From Thioalkalivibrio thiocyanodenitrificans ARhD 1 (GTDB lineage: Bacteria > Pseudomonadota > Gammaproteobacteria > Ectothiorhodospirales > Ectothiorhodospiraceae), in the NCBI RefSeq assembly GCF_000378965.1, contig NZ_KB900536.1, positions 1,914,052 to 1,978,051 of the forward strand: DNA of 64,000 nucleotides, written 5' to 3'. Positions 10,010 to 18,175 of the stretch are shown here, piece after piece (position 1 is the stretch's first letter; each line of letters opens with the position of its first letter). Position numbers and translations under genes: made by a program. The notes under the pieces were generated by a model. That model was given only the letters and a program-made list of their open reading frames with translations, did not search any database and had not been told where the DNA came from.

Positions 10010-10444
10010 GTGAGCGTCTCACTGCACCCGAAGCCCTTCGATCCCTGGAGCCTGCTGGCCGATTACCAGTCACGACTGCCCGCCGGCCGTTTCGGCGCCA
10101 ATGCAGTCTTCGTGGGCACCATGCGGGACTTCAACGAAGGCGACGACGTGTGCGCCATGACGCTCGAGCACTACCCGGGCATGACCGAGAGGCATCTGGA
10201 GGACATCGTCGCCGAGGCACACCGGCGCTGGCCACTGGAGGACTGTCTCATCGCCCATCGCGTCGGCGCCATCGAACCCGGCCAGCCCATCGTGCTCACC
10301 GCCGCCTGGTCCGCCCACCGCCAGGCCGCCTTCGAGGCCTGCGGATTCCTCATCGAGGAACTCAAGCACCGCGCCCCCTTCTGGAAACGCGAGACGCTCG
10401 GGGACGGGGAAACGCGCTGGGTGGCGAGGAACACGGAAAGATAA
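10010..10444 (+). CDS. moaE: Molybdopterin synthase catalytic subunit MoaE
   Basis: A 144-residue MoaE, the catalytic large subunit of molybdopterin synthase that inserts two dithiolene sulfurs with MoaD. Family blocks include [39 protein letters not shown] and a C-terminal [13 protein letters not shown] holding the catalytic Lys residues. It starts with GTG directly after moaD. Its TAA stop is immediately followed by a heptad-repeat hairpin shared with the convergent protease gene. Confidence 0.96.
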   Translation: MSVSLHPKPFDPWSLLADYQSRLPAGRFGANAVFVGTMRDFNEGDDVCAMTLEHYPGMTERHLEDIVAEAHRRWPLEDCLIAHRVGAIEPGQPIVLTAAWSAHRQAAFEACGFLIEELKHRAPFWKRETLGDGETRWVARNTER

Positions 10445-10539
10445 GTGCGAAGGGTGAATTGGGAAGTGCGAAGTGAAAACCCGTTACTTTACTTCCCACT
10501 TCCCACTTCACCCTTCGCAGTTCACTCTCCGCCCTTCCT
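10445..10539. repeat. Heptad-repeat hairpin, TTCCCAC type
   Basis: Left arm of five 7-bp units ending in GAA or AAA (GTGCGAA, GGGTGAA, TTGGGAA, GTGCGAA, GTGAAAA); right arm of complementary-type units (ACTTCCC twice, ACTTCAC, CCTTCGC, AGTTCAC, TCTCCGC, CCTTCCT). It fills the gap between convergent moaE and the degP-like gene and reaches into the TAG stop of the latter. A bidirectional terminator role is plausible. Confidence 0.8.
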
Positions 10540-11917
10540 ATTGCAGCAGCAGGAAGAACGCGCCTTCATCGCGGCGGATATTGAGCAGCAGGCGCTGACC
10601 CGCGCCATCCAGGGCCCGGCGCAAGTCCTCGACGCCGGCCACGGGCTGACGGTTGACGGAGAGGATCACATCTCCCTCGCGCAGGCCGGCGCGCGCCGCG
10701 CGGCTACCGCCCTCCAATGACGCCACCAGCACCCCCCGGACCCGGCCATACAGCGGTGAATCCTCCGGGATGTCGCTGAAGCCGGCGCCGTCCAGAAGCC
10801 GGCTGAGCTGTCCGCCTTCCAGTGTGGTTATCTCGATCTCCCCCACCTGCGCGGTGATCGTGTGCCGCCGGTTGTCGCGCACCACCTCCAGTTCCACTTC
10901 GGCGCCGACCCGCAGGAGACCGATGATATTGCGCATCTCGCCGGCATTGCGCACGGCGCGGCCGTCGACCTGAAGCACCACATCACCTTCCCGCAGGCCC
11001 GCCCGATCCGCTGCCGAGCCTGGCTCCACCCGGCTGATCACCGCACCCCGCGTCTGGGGAATGCCGAAGGCCTGAGCCAGGTCGGGAGTCAGATCCTGGA
11101 CCATCACGCCCAGGCGCCCGCGTCGCACCTCGCCGTACTCCACCAGGTGCTCCATGATCTGCAGGGCCATATTCGCGGGGATGGCGAAGCCGATGCCGAT
11201 ATTGCCGCCGCCCCGGGACAGGATGGCGGTGTTGATCCCCACCAGTTCGCCGCGCAGATTGACCAGGGCCCCGCCGGAATTGCCCGGATTGATCGAGGCA
11301 TCGGTCTGGATGAAATCCTCGTAGGACTCGATGCCGAGGCCGCTGCGTCCAAGCGCGCTGACGATCCCGGACGTGACGGTCTGCCCCAGCCCGAACGGGT
11401 TGCCGATGGCGACCACGAAATCCCCCACCCGCAGGGCATCCGAGTCGGCCACCTTCACCGCGTCCAGGCGGTCTGCCTCAACGCGCAGTACCGCCAGGTC
11501 CGTGGCCGGGTCGGTACCCACCACTTCGGCGTCCAGCCGGCGGCCGTCGTACAGGGTGACGACGATCTCGTCGGCCCGCCGGATCACGTGATAGTTGGTC
11601 AGGATGTAACCGCGTTCCGCATCCAGGATCACCCCGGACCCCAGACCCCGGACCTGGCGCTCCCGGGGCGCCTGGGGCAGATCAAAGAAGCGGCGAAAGA
11701 ACGGATCGTCCAGCAGCGGGCTCTGTTCCACCACCCGCCCGCGGGTGGACAGGTTGACCACCGTGGGCACGGTACGCTCCAGCATGGGCGCCAGCGACGG
11801 CAAGGGTTCGCCATCCACGGCGGCGGGCAGGGTGGCCGATGCCGCCGGCGCAAGGATCAGCAGACAGCACAAGGCAAGACTCAGGGAATACCGGCACACT
11901 CGACGCATTGAGAACAC
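10538..11917 (-). CDS. Periplasmic DegP/DegQ-type serine endoprotease (Do family)
   Basis: A 459-residue HtrA protease/chaperone for misfolded envelope proteins. A signal peptide (LSLALCCLLILAPAASA) precedes a trypsin-like domain with catalytic His110 (TNYHV), Asp140 (ATDLAV) and Ser214 (INPGNSGGAL). Two PDZ domains follow, each recognisable by an AGLREGDV(V/I)L motif near residues 308 and 420. Domain order and length fit DegQ/MucD. An in-frame ATG four codons in (11908) is an alternative start. A sigma-E-like promoter sits just upstream, as expected for this stress gene. Confidence 0.93.
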   Translation of the reverse strand: MFSMRRVCRYSLSLALCCLLILAPAASATLPAAVDGEPLPSLAPMLERTVPTVVNLSTRGRVVEQSPLLDDPFFRRFFDLPQAPRERQVRGLGSGVILDAERGYILTNYHVIRRADEIVVTLYDGRRLDAEVVGTDPATDLAVLRVEADRLDAVKVADSDALRVGDFVVAIGNPFGLGQTVTSGIVSALGRSGLGIESYEDFIQTDASINPGNSGGALVNLRGELVGINTAILSRGGGNIGIGFAIPANMALQIMEHLVEYGEVRRGRLGVMVQDLTPDLAQAFGIPQTRGAVISRVEPGSAADRAGLREGDVVLQVDGRAVRNAGEMRNIIGLLRVGAEVELEVVRDNRRHTITAQVGEIEITTLEGGQLSRLLDGAGFSDIPEDSPLYGRVRGVLVASLEGGSRAARAGLREGDVILSVNRQPVAGVEDLRRALDGAGQRLLLNIRRDEGAFFLLLQ

Positions 11918-11944
11918 ACCCTCGGTTGTACGGTCAGTTGCCTC

Positions 11945-11971
11945 TGTGACTGACGGTACCGGGGGAAGTTC
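11945..11971 (-). promoter_or_regulatory. Candidate sigma-E (RpoE) promoter for the DegP/DegQ gene
   Basis: On the minus strand GAACTT (11971-11966) is followed after 16 bases by TCACA (11949-11945), close to the sigma-E pattern GAACTT-N16/17-TCtgA/TCaaA. It overlaps the stop codon of the upstream DUF1622 gene and lies 28 bases before the protease start. The -10 is imperfect. Confidence 0.4.
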
Positions 11972-12344
11972 AGAGGTCCTTCTCGTTGCTCAGTTCATTG
12001 CGCTCGCGGCGGGTCTGTTCCATCTCACGGGAGAGAAAATAGCTGAGTGCGATACGAATGGCGACGATGGCAGCCAGTACGCCCACGTTCTCCCACGTCG
12101 GCGCCAGGGTGGACTTGATGATGTCGGCTGCAATGAAGAAGTCCAGCCCAAGCAGCAGGTGGGCACCCATGCGCTCACGAATGAGATCGGTTTCCATGAT
12201 CAGGCGCACATGGCCCGGATGACGATCCAGACGCAGCAGGGAAAAACGCCAGGCGCCCTCCACCACCCCGGTCAGCACGATCAGTACCCCGATGCCGGAC
12301 ACCGTGTAGAACACGGTCCAGAGCAACATGTTGAGTATCTCCAT
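11970..12344 (-). CDS. DUF1622 family membrane protein
   Basis: A 124-residue inner-membrane protein of the DUF1622 family, unknown function. The first membrane segment (MLLWTVFYTVSGIGVLIVL) is followed by a cytosolic part, then the family-typical GLDFFIAADIIKS and a second hydrophobic pair (VGVLAAIVAIRIALSYFL). The tail is charged. It lies just upstream of the protease on the same strand, with a probable separate protease promoter at its 3' end. Confidence 0.75.
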   Translation of the reverse strand: MEILNMLLWTVFYTVSGIGVLIVLTGVVEGAWRFSLLRLDRHPGHVRLIMETDLIRERMGAHLLLGLDFFIAADIIKSTLAPTWENVGVLAAIVAIRIALSYFLSREMEQTRRERNELSNEKDL

Positions 12345-12369
12345 GACGCCTCCCGGCAGACAACTCGAA

Positions 12370-12459
12370 TTCCAGGTTCAAGGTTCAAAGTTCAAGGTTC
12401 AAGGGGAAAGCGTGTCCACGTCCACCTTGAACTTTGAACTTTGAACCTTGAACGTTGAA
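12370..12459. repeat. Heptad-repeat hairpin, TTCAAGG type
   Basis: Left arm 12370-12404: five 7-bp units TTCCAGG, TTCAAGG, TTCAAAG, TTCAAGG, TTCAAGG. Right arm 12425-12459: the reverse-complement series CCTTGAA, CTTTGAA, CTTTGAA, CCTTGAA, CGTTGAA. The loop is 20 bases. It occupies the gap between DUF1622 and cbpA, which are both on the minus strand. Confidence 0.88.
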
Positions 12460-12462
12460 CAC

Positions 12463-13395
12463 TCACTTCAGGTGTTCCCTTGGCTCGAAGGGCAGGTCCT
12501 TCTTCATGCGTTCATAGAACGCCCTGGCCTGCTCGGTGTCGGCGGGCGGCGTGACGATCTGCAGGGTCACGTACTGATCACCCGCCTGCCGGCCCGCCAG
12601 ACCCCTGCCCTTCAGGCGCAGGCGCCGCCCCGACTGCGAGCCCGGCGGAATCTTCAGTTCAACCCGGCCCTCCAGCGTGGGCACGTTCACCGTCGCCCCC
12701 AGGGCCGCTTCCCAGGGGGTCACGGGCAGATCCATGTGCACGTCCCGGCCCTCCAGCCGGTAGCGGGCGTGGGGCCGGATGGAGACCTCCAGGTACAGGT
12801 CACCGCCGGGCCCGCCGCCCGCCCCGGGGCCTCCCTGGCCGGCAAGGCGGATGCGCTGGCCCTCGGTGACCCCGGGCGGAATCTTCACCTGAAGCCTTCG
12901 GCCGTTGCCCAGCTGCACGGACATGACGCCGCCATGGGCCGCCTGCTCAAGGGTGATCTCGATTCGTGCGTTCTGGTCCGCACCCCGGGCCTGGAACCCG
13001 CCCCCCGGGCGGCCGCCGCCGGCGCGGTGGAATCCGCCACCGAACAATGTCTCGAAGAAATCGGAAAAGCCGCCTTCCGCATCGCCGAAACCGGCCGATG
13101 CGCGCCGGCCGCCGCCCGTACGCACGCCACCGAAGATATCCTCCCACCCCGGGGGCGGACGGAAATCCTGCCCGGACTTCCAGTTGCTGCCCAGGTCGTC
13201 GTAGGCGCGGCGTTTCCCGGCGTCTCCCAGGACCTCGTAGGCCTCGTTGATCTCCTTGAAACGCTCCTCGGCATCGGCCTCCTTGCTCACGTCCGGGTGA
13301 TACTTGCGGGCAAGCTTTCGGTAGGCCTTCTTGATCGTATCCTGGCTCGCGTCCCTGGAGACGCCCAGAAGTTTGTAGTAGTCCTTGAATTCCAT
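12463..13395 (-). CDS. cbpA: CbpA-like DnaJ-family co-chaperone
   Basis: A 310-residue class II J-domain protein. The J domain (residues 1-70) has the HPD motif in [15 protein letters not shown]; a Gly/Phe-rich linker follows and then two C-terminal substrate-binding domains ([39 protein letters not shown]). There is no CxxCxGxG zinc finger, which separates it from DnaJ and matches the curved-DNA-binding protein CbpA. It stimulates DnaK. It lies directly downstream of hsp20 on the same strand, so the two chaperones may be co-expressed. Confidence 0.92.
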   Translation of the reverse strand: MEFKDYYKLLGVSRDASQDTIKKAYRKLARKYHPDVSKEADAEERFKEINEAYEVLGDAGKRRAYDDLGSNWKSGQDFRPPPGWEDIFGGVRTGGGRRASAGFGDAEGGFSDFFETLFGGGFHRAGGGRPGGGFQARGADQNARIEITLEQAAHGGVMSVQLGNGRRLQVKIPPGVTEGQRIRLAGQGGPGAGGGPGGDLYLEVSIRPHARYRLEGRDVHMDLPVTPWEAALGATVNVPTLEGRVELKIPPGSQSGRRLRLKGRGLAGRQAGDQYVTLQIVTPPADTEQARAFYERMKKDLPFEPREHLK

Positions 13396-13499
13396 GATGC
13401 GTCTACGATAGCGCAAACAAGAGCGCCGCGTGACAACGCGGCGCAGTCATGGACACACGCCATGCACCCCGGGGGAAGGGGCGCATGGCACCCTTCGGA

Positions 13500-13934
13500 T
13501 CAGCCCTCGACCGAGATCCGGCGGGGCTGGACGGTTTCCTGCTTCGGGATACGCACTTCCAGCACGCCGTTCACGCTCTTCGCGGAGATCTTTTCCGCGT
13601 CGGCGGTGTCCGGCAGGGTGAAGCGACGGTAGAAACTGCCACGCACCCGCTCCACACGCTTGTAGTTCTCGCGCTCTTCCGTGGTCTCGGACTTGCGTTC
13701 GCCACGAATCGTGAGTACGCCGTTCTCCATATGGACCTCGATGTCCTTGGGGTCCACACCGGGGATGTCCGCATGCAGCACGTAGGCATCCTTGTCCTCG
13801 CGGATGTCCACCGCCGGTGCCCAGTCACTGGTCGCGGCGGATTCACCCGCGTCCGCCCCGGCGGGATGCAGACGATCCAGCTCACGGGTGAGCTGACTCA
13901 ACAGGCTCCAGGGTTCATATCGCATCATTGCCAT
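13500..13934 (-). CDS. Hsp20/alpha-crystallin small heat-shock protein
   Basis: A 144-residue small heat-shock protein holding unfolded proteins in a refoldable state. The alpha-crystallin domain runs from WAPAVDIREDKDAYVLHADIP to the GVLEVRIPK strand; the oligomerisation motif near the end is seen in ETVQPRRISVEG. The start at 13934 is chosen because GGAGG lies 8 bases upstream, whereas the ATG at 13940 would leave only 2 bases. A strong sigma-32 promoter match lies about 80 bases upstream at 14014-14039. Confidence 0.93.
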   Translation of the reverse strand: MAMMRYEPWSLLSQLTRELDRLHPAGADAGESAATSDWAPAVDIREDKDAYVLHADIPGVDPKDIEVHMENGVLTIRGERKSETTEERENYKRVERVRGSFYRRFTLPDTADAEKISAKSVNGVLEVRIPKQETVQPRRISVEG

Positions 13935-14013
13935 GGTCATGACCTCCGTATGGTCGGGTGCGCGCTCGCGCCACCCGGGTTGTTCGTTGGTGTCTCTTTC
14001 CATGTGCTCCACG

Positions 14014-14039
14014 ATTGGGGCGGGGGCGGGGATTTCAAG
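14014..14039 (-). promoter_or_regulatory. Sigma-32 (RpoH) heat-shock promoter of hsp20
   Basis: On the minus strand CTTGAAA (14039-14033) and CCCCAAT (14020-14014) are separated by 12 bases, nearly the sigma-32 consensus CTTGAAA-N11-16-CCCCATnT. It lies in the 310-base gap between yicC and hsp20, oriented toward hsp20. The rest of that gap shows no gene. Confidence 0.75.
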
Positions 14040-14244
14040 CGTTCCGGGGGGCGCAACAATGACAGTAGGCGCGCCCCGCAGGGCATTCCTTGATCCAGGT
14101 CAGTGTCCGGACGGGCGCGCCGCCACGACCACCGCGCTCCCGGTGGACATCCCGGGGCAGGCAACCCGGGACACCGGGGATGGAGCCGGGGACTGCGCCC
14201 GGCGAAAACGGAACAGGAGGGTACGGCAGTGGTCAGGTACCGGA

Positions 14245-15111
14245 TCATTCCATGTTCTGCACCTGCTCACGCATCTGCTCGATGAGCACCTTCAGCTCCA
14301 CCGCCGCGCGCGTGGTCTCCATGTCGTTGGATTTGGAACCCAGGGTGTTCGCCTCCCGGTTGAACTCCTGCATGAGGAAGTCCAGCCGCCGGCCGACCGG
14401 TTCGTCGCGCTCCAGGATCAGCGCCACCTCCTCCAGGTGGCCATCCAGCCGATCCAGCTCTTCATCCACGTCCAGGCGCTGGACCTGCAACGCCAGTTCC
14501 TGCTCCAGCCGGCCCGGATCCATGTCCACACCCAGGTCGGCAATCCGAGACCGCCATTTATCCCGCAGCGCCTCGACCACCTTCGGGCGGCGGCCGCGCA
14601 CCTGCGCCACCCGTTCGCCCACCGCCCGGCAGCGAGTCTCGATGGCCTCACGCAGGCGCTCGCCTTCCCGGGCGCGGGTAGCAACAAGCTCCTCCAGCGC
14701 ATCGTCCAGCAACTCAAGCGCCTGACCCTCCAGGATGTCCATGTCCGGCGCAGGCTCACGCATCACGCCCGGCCAGCGCAGGATCTCCAGCGCCGTGATA
14801 CGTGCCGAGTTCATCATCCAGTGTTCCACTTCACAGCACACCTCGATGAGCCGCTTGGCCAGCGGTTCGTTCACCTCCAGGCCCGCCTCTCCTCCGGCAG
14901 GCAGCTGATGCCGCAGGGTAACCTCCACCTTGCCGCGGCTCAGGCGGCCCTGAACGCGCTCGCGCACCGCACTGTCCAGCGCTCGGAAGGCCTCCGGCAG
15001 GCGCAGACTCACCTCCAGATAGCGATGGTTGACGCTCTTGACCTCCCACGCCAGGGTGCCCTGCGGGCCCTCCGTCTCGCTGCGGGCAAAACCGGTCATG
15101 CTGTGGATCAT
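14245..15111 (-). CDS. yicC: YicC family endoribonuclease
   Basis: A 288-residue YicC/YloC protein, a conserved family reported to act as an endoribonuclease. The diagnostic N-terminus MIHSMTGFARSE is followed by VNHRYLEVSLRLPE; the DUF1732 C-terminus contains RLDFLMQEFNREANTLGSKS and ELKVLIEQMREQVQN. Length is normal. It is divergent from rph; a GGGGTTA tandem array lies 14 bases upstream of its start. Confidence 0.94.
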   Translation of the reverse strand: MIHSMTGFARSETEGPQGTLAWEVKSVNHRYLEVSLRLPEAFRALDSAVRERVQGRLSRGKVEVTLRHQLPAGGEAGLEVNEPLAKRLIEVCCEVEHWMMNSARITALEILRWPGVMREPAPDMDILEGQALELLDDALEELVATRAREGERLREAIETRCRAVGERVAQVRGRRPKVVEALRDKWRSRIADLGVDMDPGRLEQELALQVQRLDVDEELDRLDGHLEEVALILERDEPVGRRLDFLMQEFNREANTLGSKSNDMETTRAAVELKVLIEQMREQVQNME

Positions 15112-15124
15112 GGGATCTCCGGTG

Positions 15125-15173
15125 GGGGTTAGGGGTTAGGGGTTAGGGGTTAGGGGTTAGGGGTTAGGGGTTA
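15125..15173 (+). repeat. (GGGGTTA)7 tandem repeat
   Basis: Seven exact copies of GGGGTTA on the plus strand, followed by one degenerate unit. Runs of four G every seven bases can form a G-quadruplex. It lies between the divergent yicC and rph genes, within reach of both promoters. Read in phase it is TTAGGGG, the same heptad layout as the other intergenic arrays of this window. Confidence 0.95.
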
Positions 15174-15309
15174 AGGGTAGTTTACGTTGCATGGCGTCGC
15201 CATCCTGGCCTGCGCCTCACGCCTGACACCTATCCTTCACCTCCCACCCCTTACGCCCCCCGGCTCACGCGCTATAATGCGCCCCCCGCACGTACCCGAG
15301 GAGTTCCCC

Positions 15310-16026
15310 ATGCGACCCAGCGGCCGCCAGCCCGACCAGATGCGCACGATCCGTTTCACCCGCAACTACACCAAGCACGCGGAAGGTTCCGTACTGGTGG
15401 AGTTCGGGGACACCCGGGTGTTATGCAACGCGACGGTGGACGAACGCGTGCCCCCGTGGCTGCGCAACAAGGGCCGCGGCTGGGTCACGGCCGAGTACGG
15501 CATGCTGCCCCGCTCCACCAACGAGCGCATGGCACGGGAAGCGGCGCGCGGCAAGCAGGGCGGCCGCACCCTGGAGATCCAGCGCCTCATCGGCCGCTCC
15601 CTGCGCGCGGCGGTCAACCTGGAAGGTCTGGGCGAGCGCCAGATCACCGTGGACTGCGACGTGATCCAGGCCGACGGGGGTACTCGCACCGCCTCCATCA
15701 GCGGCGGCTACGTTGCCCTGCACGACGCGGTGAGCCAGTTACTCGGGCAGGGGAAGATCAGGTCCAACCCCTTGTTCGGCGCCGTGGCCTCGGTGTCCGT
15801 GGGCATCTACCAGGGCGTGCCGGTGCTGGATCTGGACTACGCGGAAGACTCCAACGCCGAGACGGACATGAACGTGGTCATGAATGACGCCGACGCCTTC
15901 ATCGAGGTCCAGGGCACCGCCGAAGGCCACGCCTTTCGCATGGAGGAGCTGGACGGCATGCTGGCCCTGGCCCGGAGCGGCATCGCCGAGATCATCGCCG
16001 CCCAGCGCGCGGCACTGGAGAAGTAA
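15310..16026 (+). CDS. rph: Ribonuclease PH
   Basis: A 238-residue phosphate-dependent 3'-5' exoribonuclease that trims tRNA 3' ends. Signatures: [20 protein letters not shown] at the N-terminus, the [18 protein letters not shown] phosphate-binding region, and the [18 protein letters not shown] catalytic segment with its acidic residues; [18 protein letters not shown] follows. The start at 15310 has GAGGAG six bases upstream, in preference to an earlier in-frame start. It begins a plus-strand run: rph, rdgB, hemW, CPXCG protein, Rof-like. Confidence 0.97.
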   Translation: MRPSGRQPDQMRTIRFTRNYTKHAEGSVLVEFGDTRVLCNATVDERVPPWLRNKGRGWVTAEYGMLPRSTNERMAREAARGKQGGRTLEIQRLIGRSLRAAVNLEGLGERQITVDCDVIQADGGTRTASISGGYVALHDAVSQLLGQGKIRSNPLFGAVASVSVGIYQGVPVLDLDYAEDSNAETDMNVVMNDADAFIEVQGTAEGHAFRMEELDGMLALARSGIAEIIAAQRAALEK

Positions 16027-16096
16027 GGTTTAAGGGATACCGCAGTACCGCGAAAGACGCGGCTCTGCGGCATATCACTTCGAGAGGTGAACAGAC

Positions 16097-16711
16097 ATGA
16101 AGATCGTGCTGGCCACGAGCAATCCGGGCAAGGTGCGGGAGCTTTCCCGGCTGCTTGAGGGCACCGGGATCCAGGTGATGCCCCAGTCCGATTTCGGCGT
16201 TGCGGACGCCGACGAGACGGGCCTCAGCTTCGTGGAGAACGCCATACTGAAGGCGCGCAACGCGGCGACCCATACGGGACTGCCCGCCATGGCCGACGAT
16301 TCGGGCATCGAGGTGGATGCGCTCAACGGCGCCCCCGGCATCTACTCCGCGCGCTACGCGGGACCCGAATGCGATGACACAGCCAACAACCGCAAGCTGC
16401 TGGAGGCCCTCAGGGACGTTCCGGAAGCCGGGCGCACGGCGCGCTTTCACTGCGTGATCGCCTATCTGCGTCACGGCGAGGACCCCGCACCCATCATCAC
16501 CGAAGGCGTCCTGGAAGGCCGCGTGGCACTGGCGCCCCGCGGAGAGGGCGGCTTCGGTTACGACGTCATCTTCGAGCTGCCCGGCCGGGGCGTGACCACG
16601 GCGGAGATCGACCCCGAGGAAAAGAATCGCATCAGCCACCGGGGGCAAGCGCTTGCCCGCATGCTTGCCCGGCTCGCACCGCGTAAGGGAGAAGTTGGAA
16701 CTGGGAAGTGA
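16097..16711 (+). CDS. rdgB: dITP/XTP pyrophosphatase (RdgB/HAM1)
   Basis: A 204-residue house-cleaning nucleotidase hydrolysing dITP, dHapTP and XTP to monophosphates. The family start MKIVLATSNPGKVRELS, the MADDSGIEVDALNGAPGIYSARYAG catalytic region (quoted across two adjoining parts: MADDSGIEVDAL and GAPGIYSARYAG) and GEGGFGYDVIF are present. Translation runs into a heptad repeat, which encodes the last residues (VGTGK) and the stop codon; the functional family core ends before this. Confidence 0.96.
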   Translation: MKIVLATSNPGKVRELSRLLEGTGIQVMPQSDFGVADADETGLSFVENAILKARNAATHTGLPAMADDSGIEVDALNGAPGIYSARYAGPECDDTANNRKLLEALRDVPEAGRTARFHCVIAYLRHGEDPAPIITEGVLEGRVALAPRGEGGFGYDVIFELPGRGVTTAEIDPEEKNRISHRGQALARMLARLAPRKGEVGTGK

Positions 16712-16834
16712 GAAGTGAAATCACCCGAGACCCTGTACACCCTGAGGGCGAGGGACGGAAAGGCCTTTCCCACTTCCCAATTCGCCCTTCCAACTTGAAT
16801 TCCCACTTCCAAATTCCCACTTCCAACTTCATTG
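16694..16834. repeat. Heptad-repeat element with unequal arms, TTCCCAC type
   Basis: Left arm 16694-16721: GTTGGAA, CTGGGAA, GTGAGAA, GTGAAAT. Right side 16767-16834: TTCCCAC, TTCCCAA, TTCGCCC, TTCCAAC, one 5-base slip, then TTCCCAC, TTCCAAA, TTCCCAC, TTCCAAC, TTCATTG. The left arm holds the rdgB stop codon and the right side runs to two bases before the hemW ATG, leaving hemW without a normal ribosome binding site. Confidence 0.85.
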
Positions 16835-16836
16835 CC

Positions 16837-17994
16837 ATGACCCCACTGAGCCTCTACATCCACCTCCCCTGGTGCATACGCAAGTGTCCCTACTGCGACT
16901 TCAACTCCCATGAGGTCCGGGACGAGGTGCCCGAGGATCGCTACGTGGACGCACTGATCGCGGACCTGGAATCGGAACTGCCGCGGGTGTGGGGGCGGCG
17001 CATCGAGTCGGTATTCCTGGGCGGCGGCACGCCGAGTCTGTTCTCGCCCGAGGCACTGGACCGGCTGTTCTCGGCACTGCGTGCGCGATTGCCCTGGCGG
17101 CCGGACATGGAGGTGACGCTTGAGGCCAACCCGGGCACCACGGACGCACAGCGCTTCCGGGGCTACCGGGAGGCGGGGGTCAACCGGCTGTCCATCGGCA
17201 TTCAGAGCTTTGATGACGGGCAGCTGCGGCGTCTGGGACGCATTCACGGCGCCAACGAGGCCCGCGAGGCATTTGCGGCCGCGCGCTCGGCGGGGTTCGA
17301 CAACATCAACCTCGACCTGATGTTCGGACTGCCGGAACAGTCCGTGCAGAGTGCACTGGGTGACCTGGCGCAGGCCCTGGCCCTTGGGCCCGAACACCTG
17401 TCCTGGTACCAGTTGACCCTGGAGCCCAACACCCGCTTCGCGGCCGAACCGCCGATCCTGCCCGAGGAGGACACCGTCTGGGACATGCAGGAGACCGGTC
17501 AGGGGCGGCTCGCGGAAGGCGGCTATACTCAGTACGAGGTTTCCGCCTATGCCCGTCCGGACCGCGAATGCCGCCACAACCTCAACTACTGGCGTTTTGG
17601 CGACTACCTGGGACTGGGTGCCGGCGCACACGGCAAGATCTCGCTGCCGGGCGAAGAGCGCATCCTGCGCCGCTGGAAACTGCGCCAGCCGCGGCAGTAC
17701 ATGGAAGCCGCGCTGACGGGCGACGCCGCCAGCGGTGAATGCACCCTTACCCGGGAGGAACTGGTGTTTGAGTTCGTTCTGAACGCCACAAGGCTCACCC
17801 GCGGCGTGGACACCAAGCTGTTCACGGCCCGCACCGGGCTCGATCCGGACGCCCTCGAGCCCATGAGGCGGCGGGCGATCGAGAGTGGCCTTCTGCACGA
17901 TGACAGCGCACGCATGGCACCCACGGCCACCGGCCGGCGTTTCCTCAATGACCTTCAGGCCCTGTTCCTGGCCGACCCCCGTGGAACCCCTTGA
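16837..17994 (+). CDS. hemW: HemW-like radical SAM haem chaperone
   Basis: A 385-residue radical SAM protein of the HemW family (formerly coproporphyrinogen III oxidase-like). The N-terminal LSLYIHLPWC and the CIRKCPYCDF cluster motif (Cys-x3-Cys-x2-Cys) bind [4Fe-4S]; GGGTPSLF is the SAM-binding GGG region, and INLDLMFGLPEQ plus NYWRFGDYLGLGAGAH are typical. HemN's extra N-terminal Cys arrangement is lacking, favouring HemW. The ATG follows a heptad repeat directly. In many gammaproteobacteria it follows rdgB, as here. Confidence 0.94.
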   Translation: MTPLSLYIHLPWCIRKCPYCDFNSHEVRDEVPEDRYVDALIADLESELPRVWGRRIESVFLGGGTPSLFSPEALDRLFSALRARLPWRPDMEVTLEANPGTTDAQRFRGYREAGVNRLSIGIQSFDDGQLRRLGRIHGANEAREAFAAARSAGFDNINLDLMFGLPEQSVQSALGDLAQALALGPEHLSWYQLTLEPNTRFAAEPPILPEEDTVWDMQETGQGRLAEGGYTQYEVSAYARPDRECRHNLNYWRFGDYLGLGAGAHGKISLPGEERILRRWKLRQPRQYMEAALTGDAASGECTLTREELVFEFVLNATRLTRGVDTKLFTARTGLDPDALEPMRRRAIESGLLHDDSARMAPTATGRRFLNDLQALFLADPRGTP

Positions 17995-18175
17995 GTACGT
18001 GACCATCACCTGCCCCCACTGCGGGGCCTGCAACGACACGGAAGTTGACGTCTCCACGCTGCCCGCGAGTTACGTGGAGGACTGCCAGACCTGCTGTGCA
18101 CCCATCATGATGTCGGCCGCCATGGATCCGGACACCGGCAGCCTGCTGATCCACACCTGCCGGGAGAATGACTGA
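17981..18175 (+). CDS. CPXCG motif-containing cysteine-rich protein
   Basis: A 64-residue small protein of the CPXCG family, function unknown. The N-terminal TCPHCGACNDTEVDVS and the second pair CQTCCAP make a two-knuckle zinc-ribbon-like site; a last Cys lies in IHTCREND. The GTG at 17981 gives the usual family length and overlaps the hemW end by 14 bases; the ribosome binding site is poor, consistent with coupling. The next gene overlaps its stop by one base. Confidence 0.75.
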   Translation: MEPLEYVTITCPHCGACNDTEVDVSTLPASYVEDCQTCCAPIMMSAAMDPDTGSLLIHTCREND

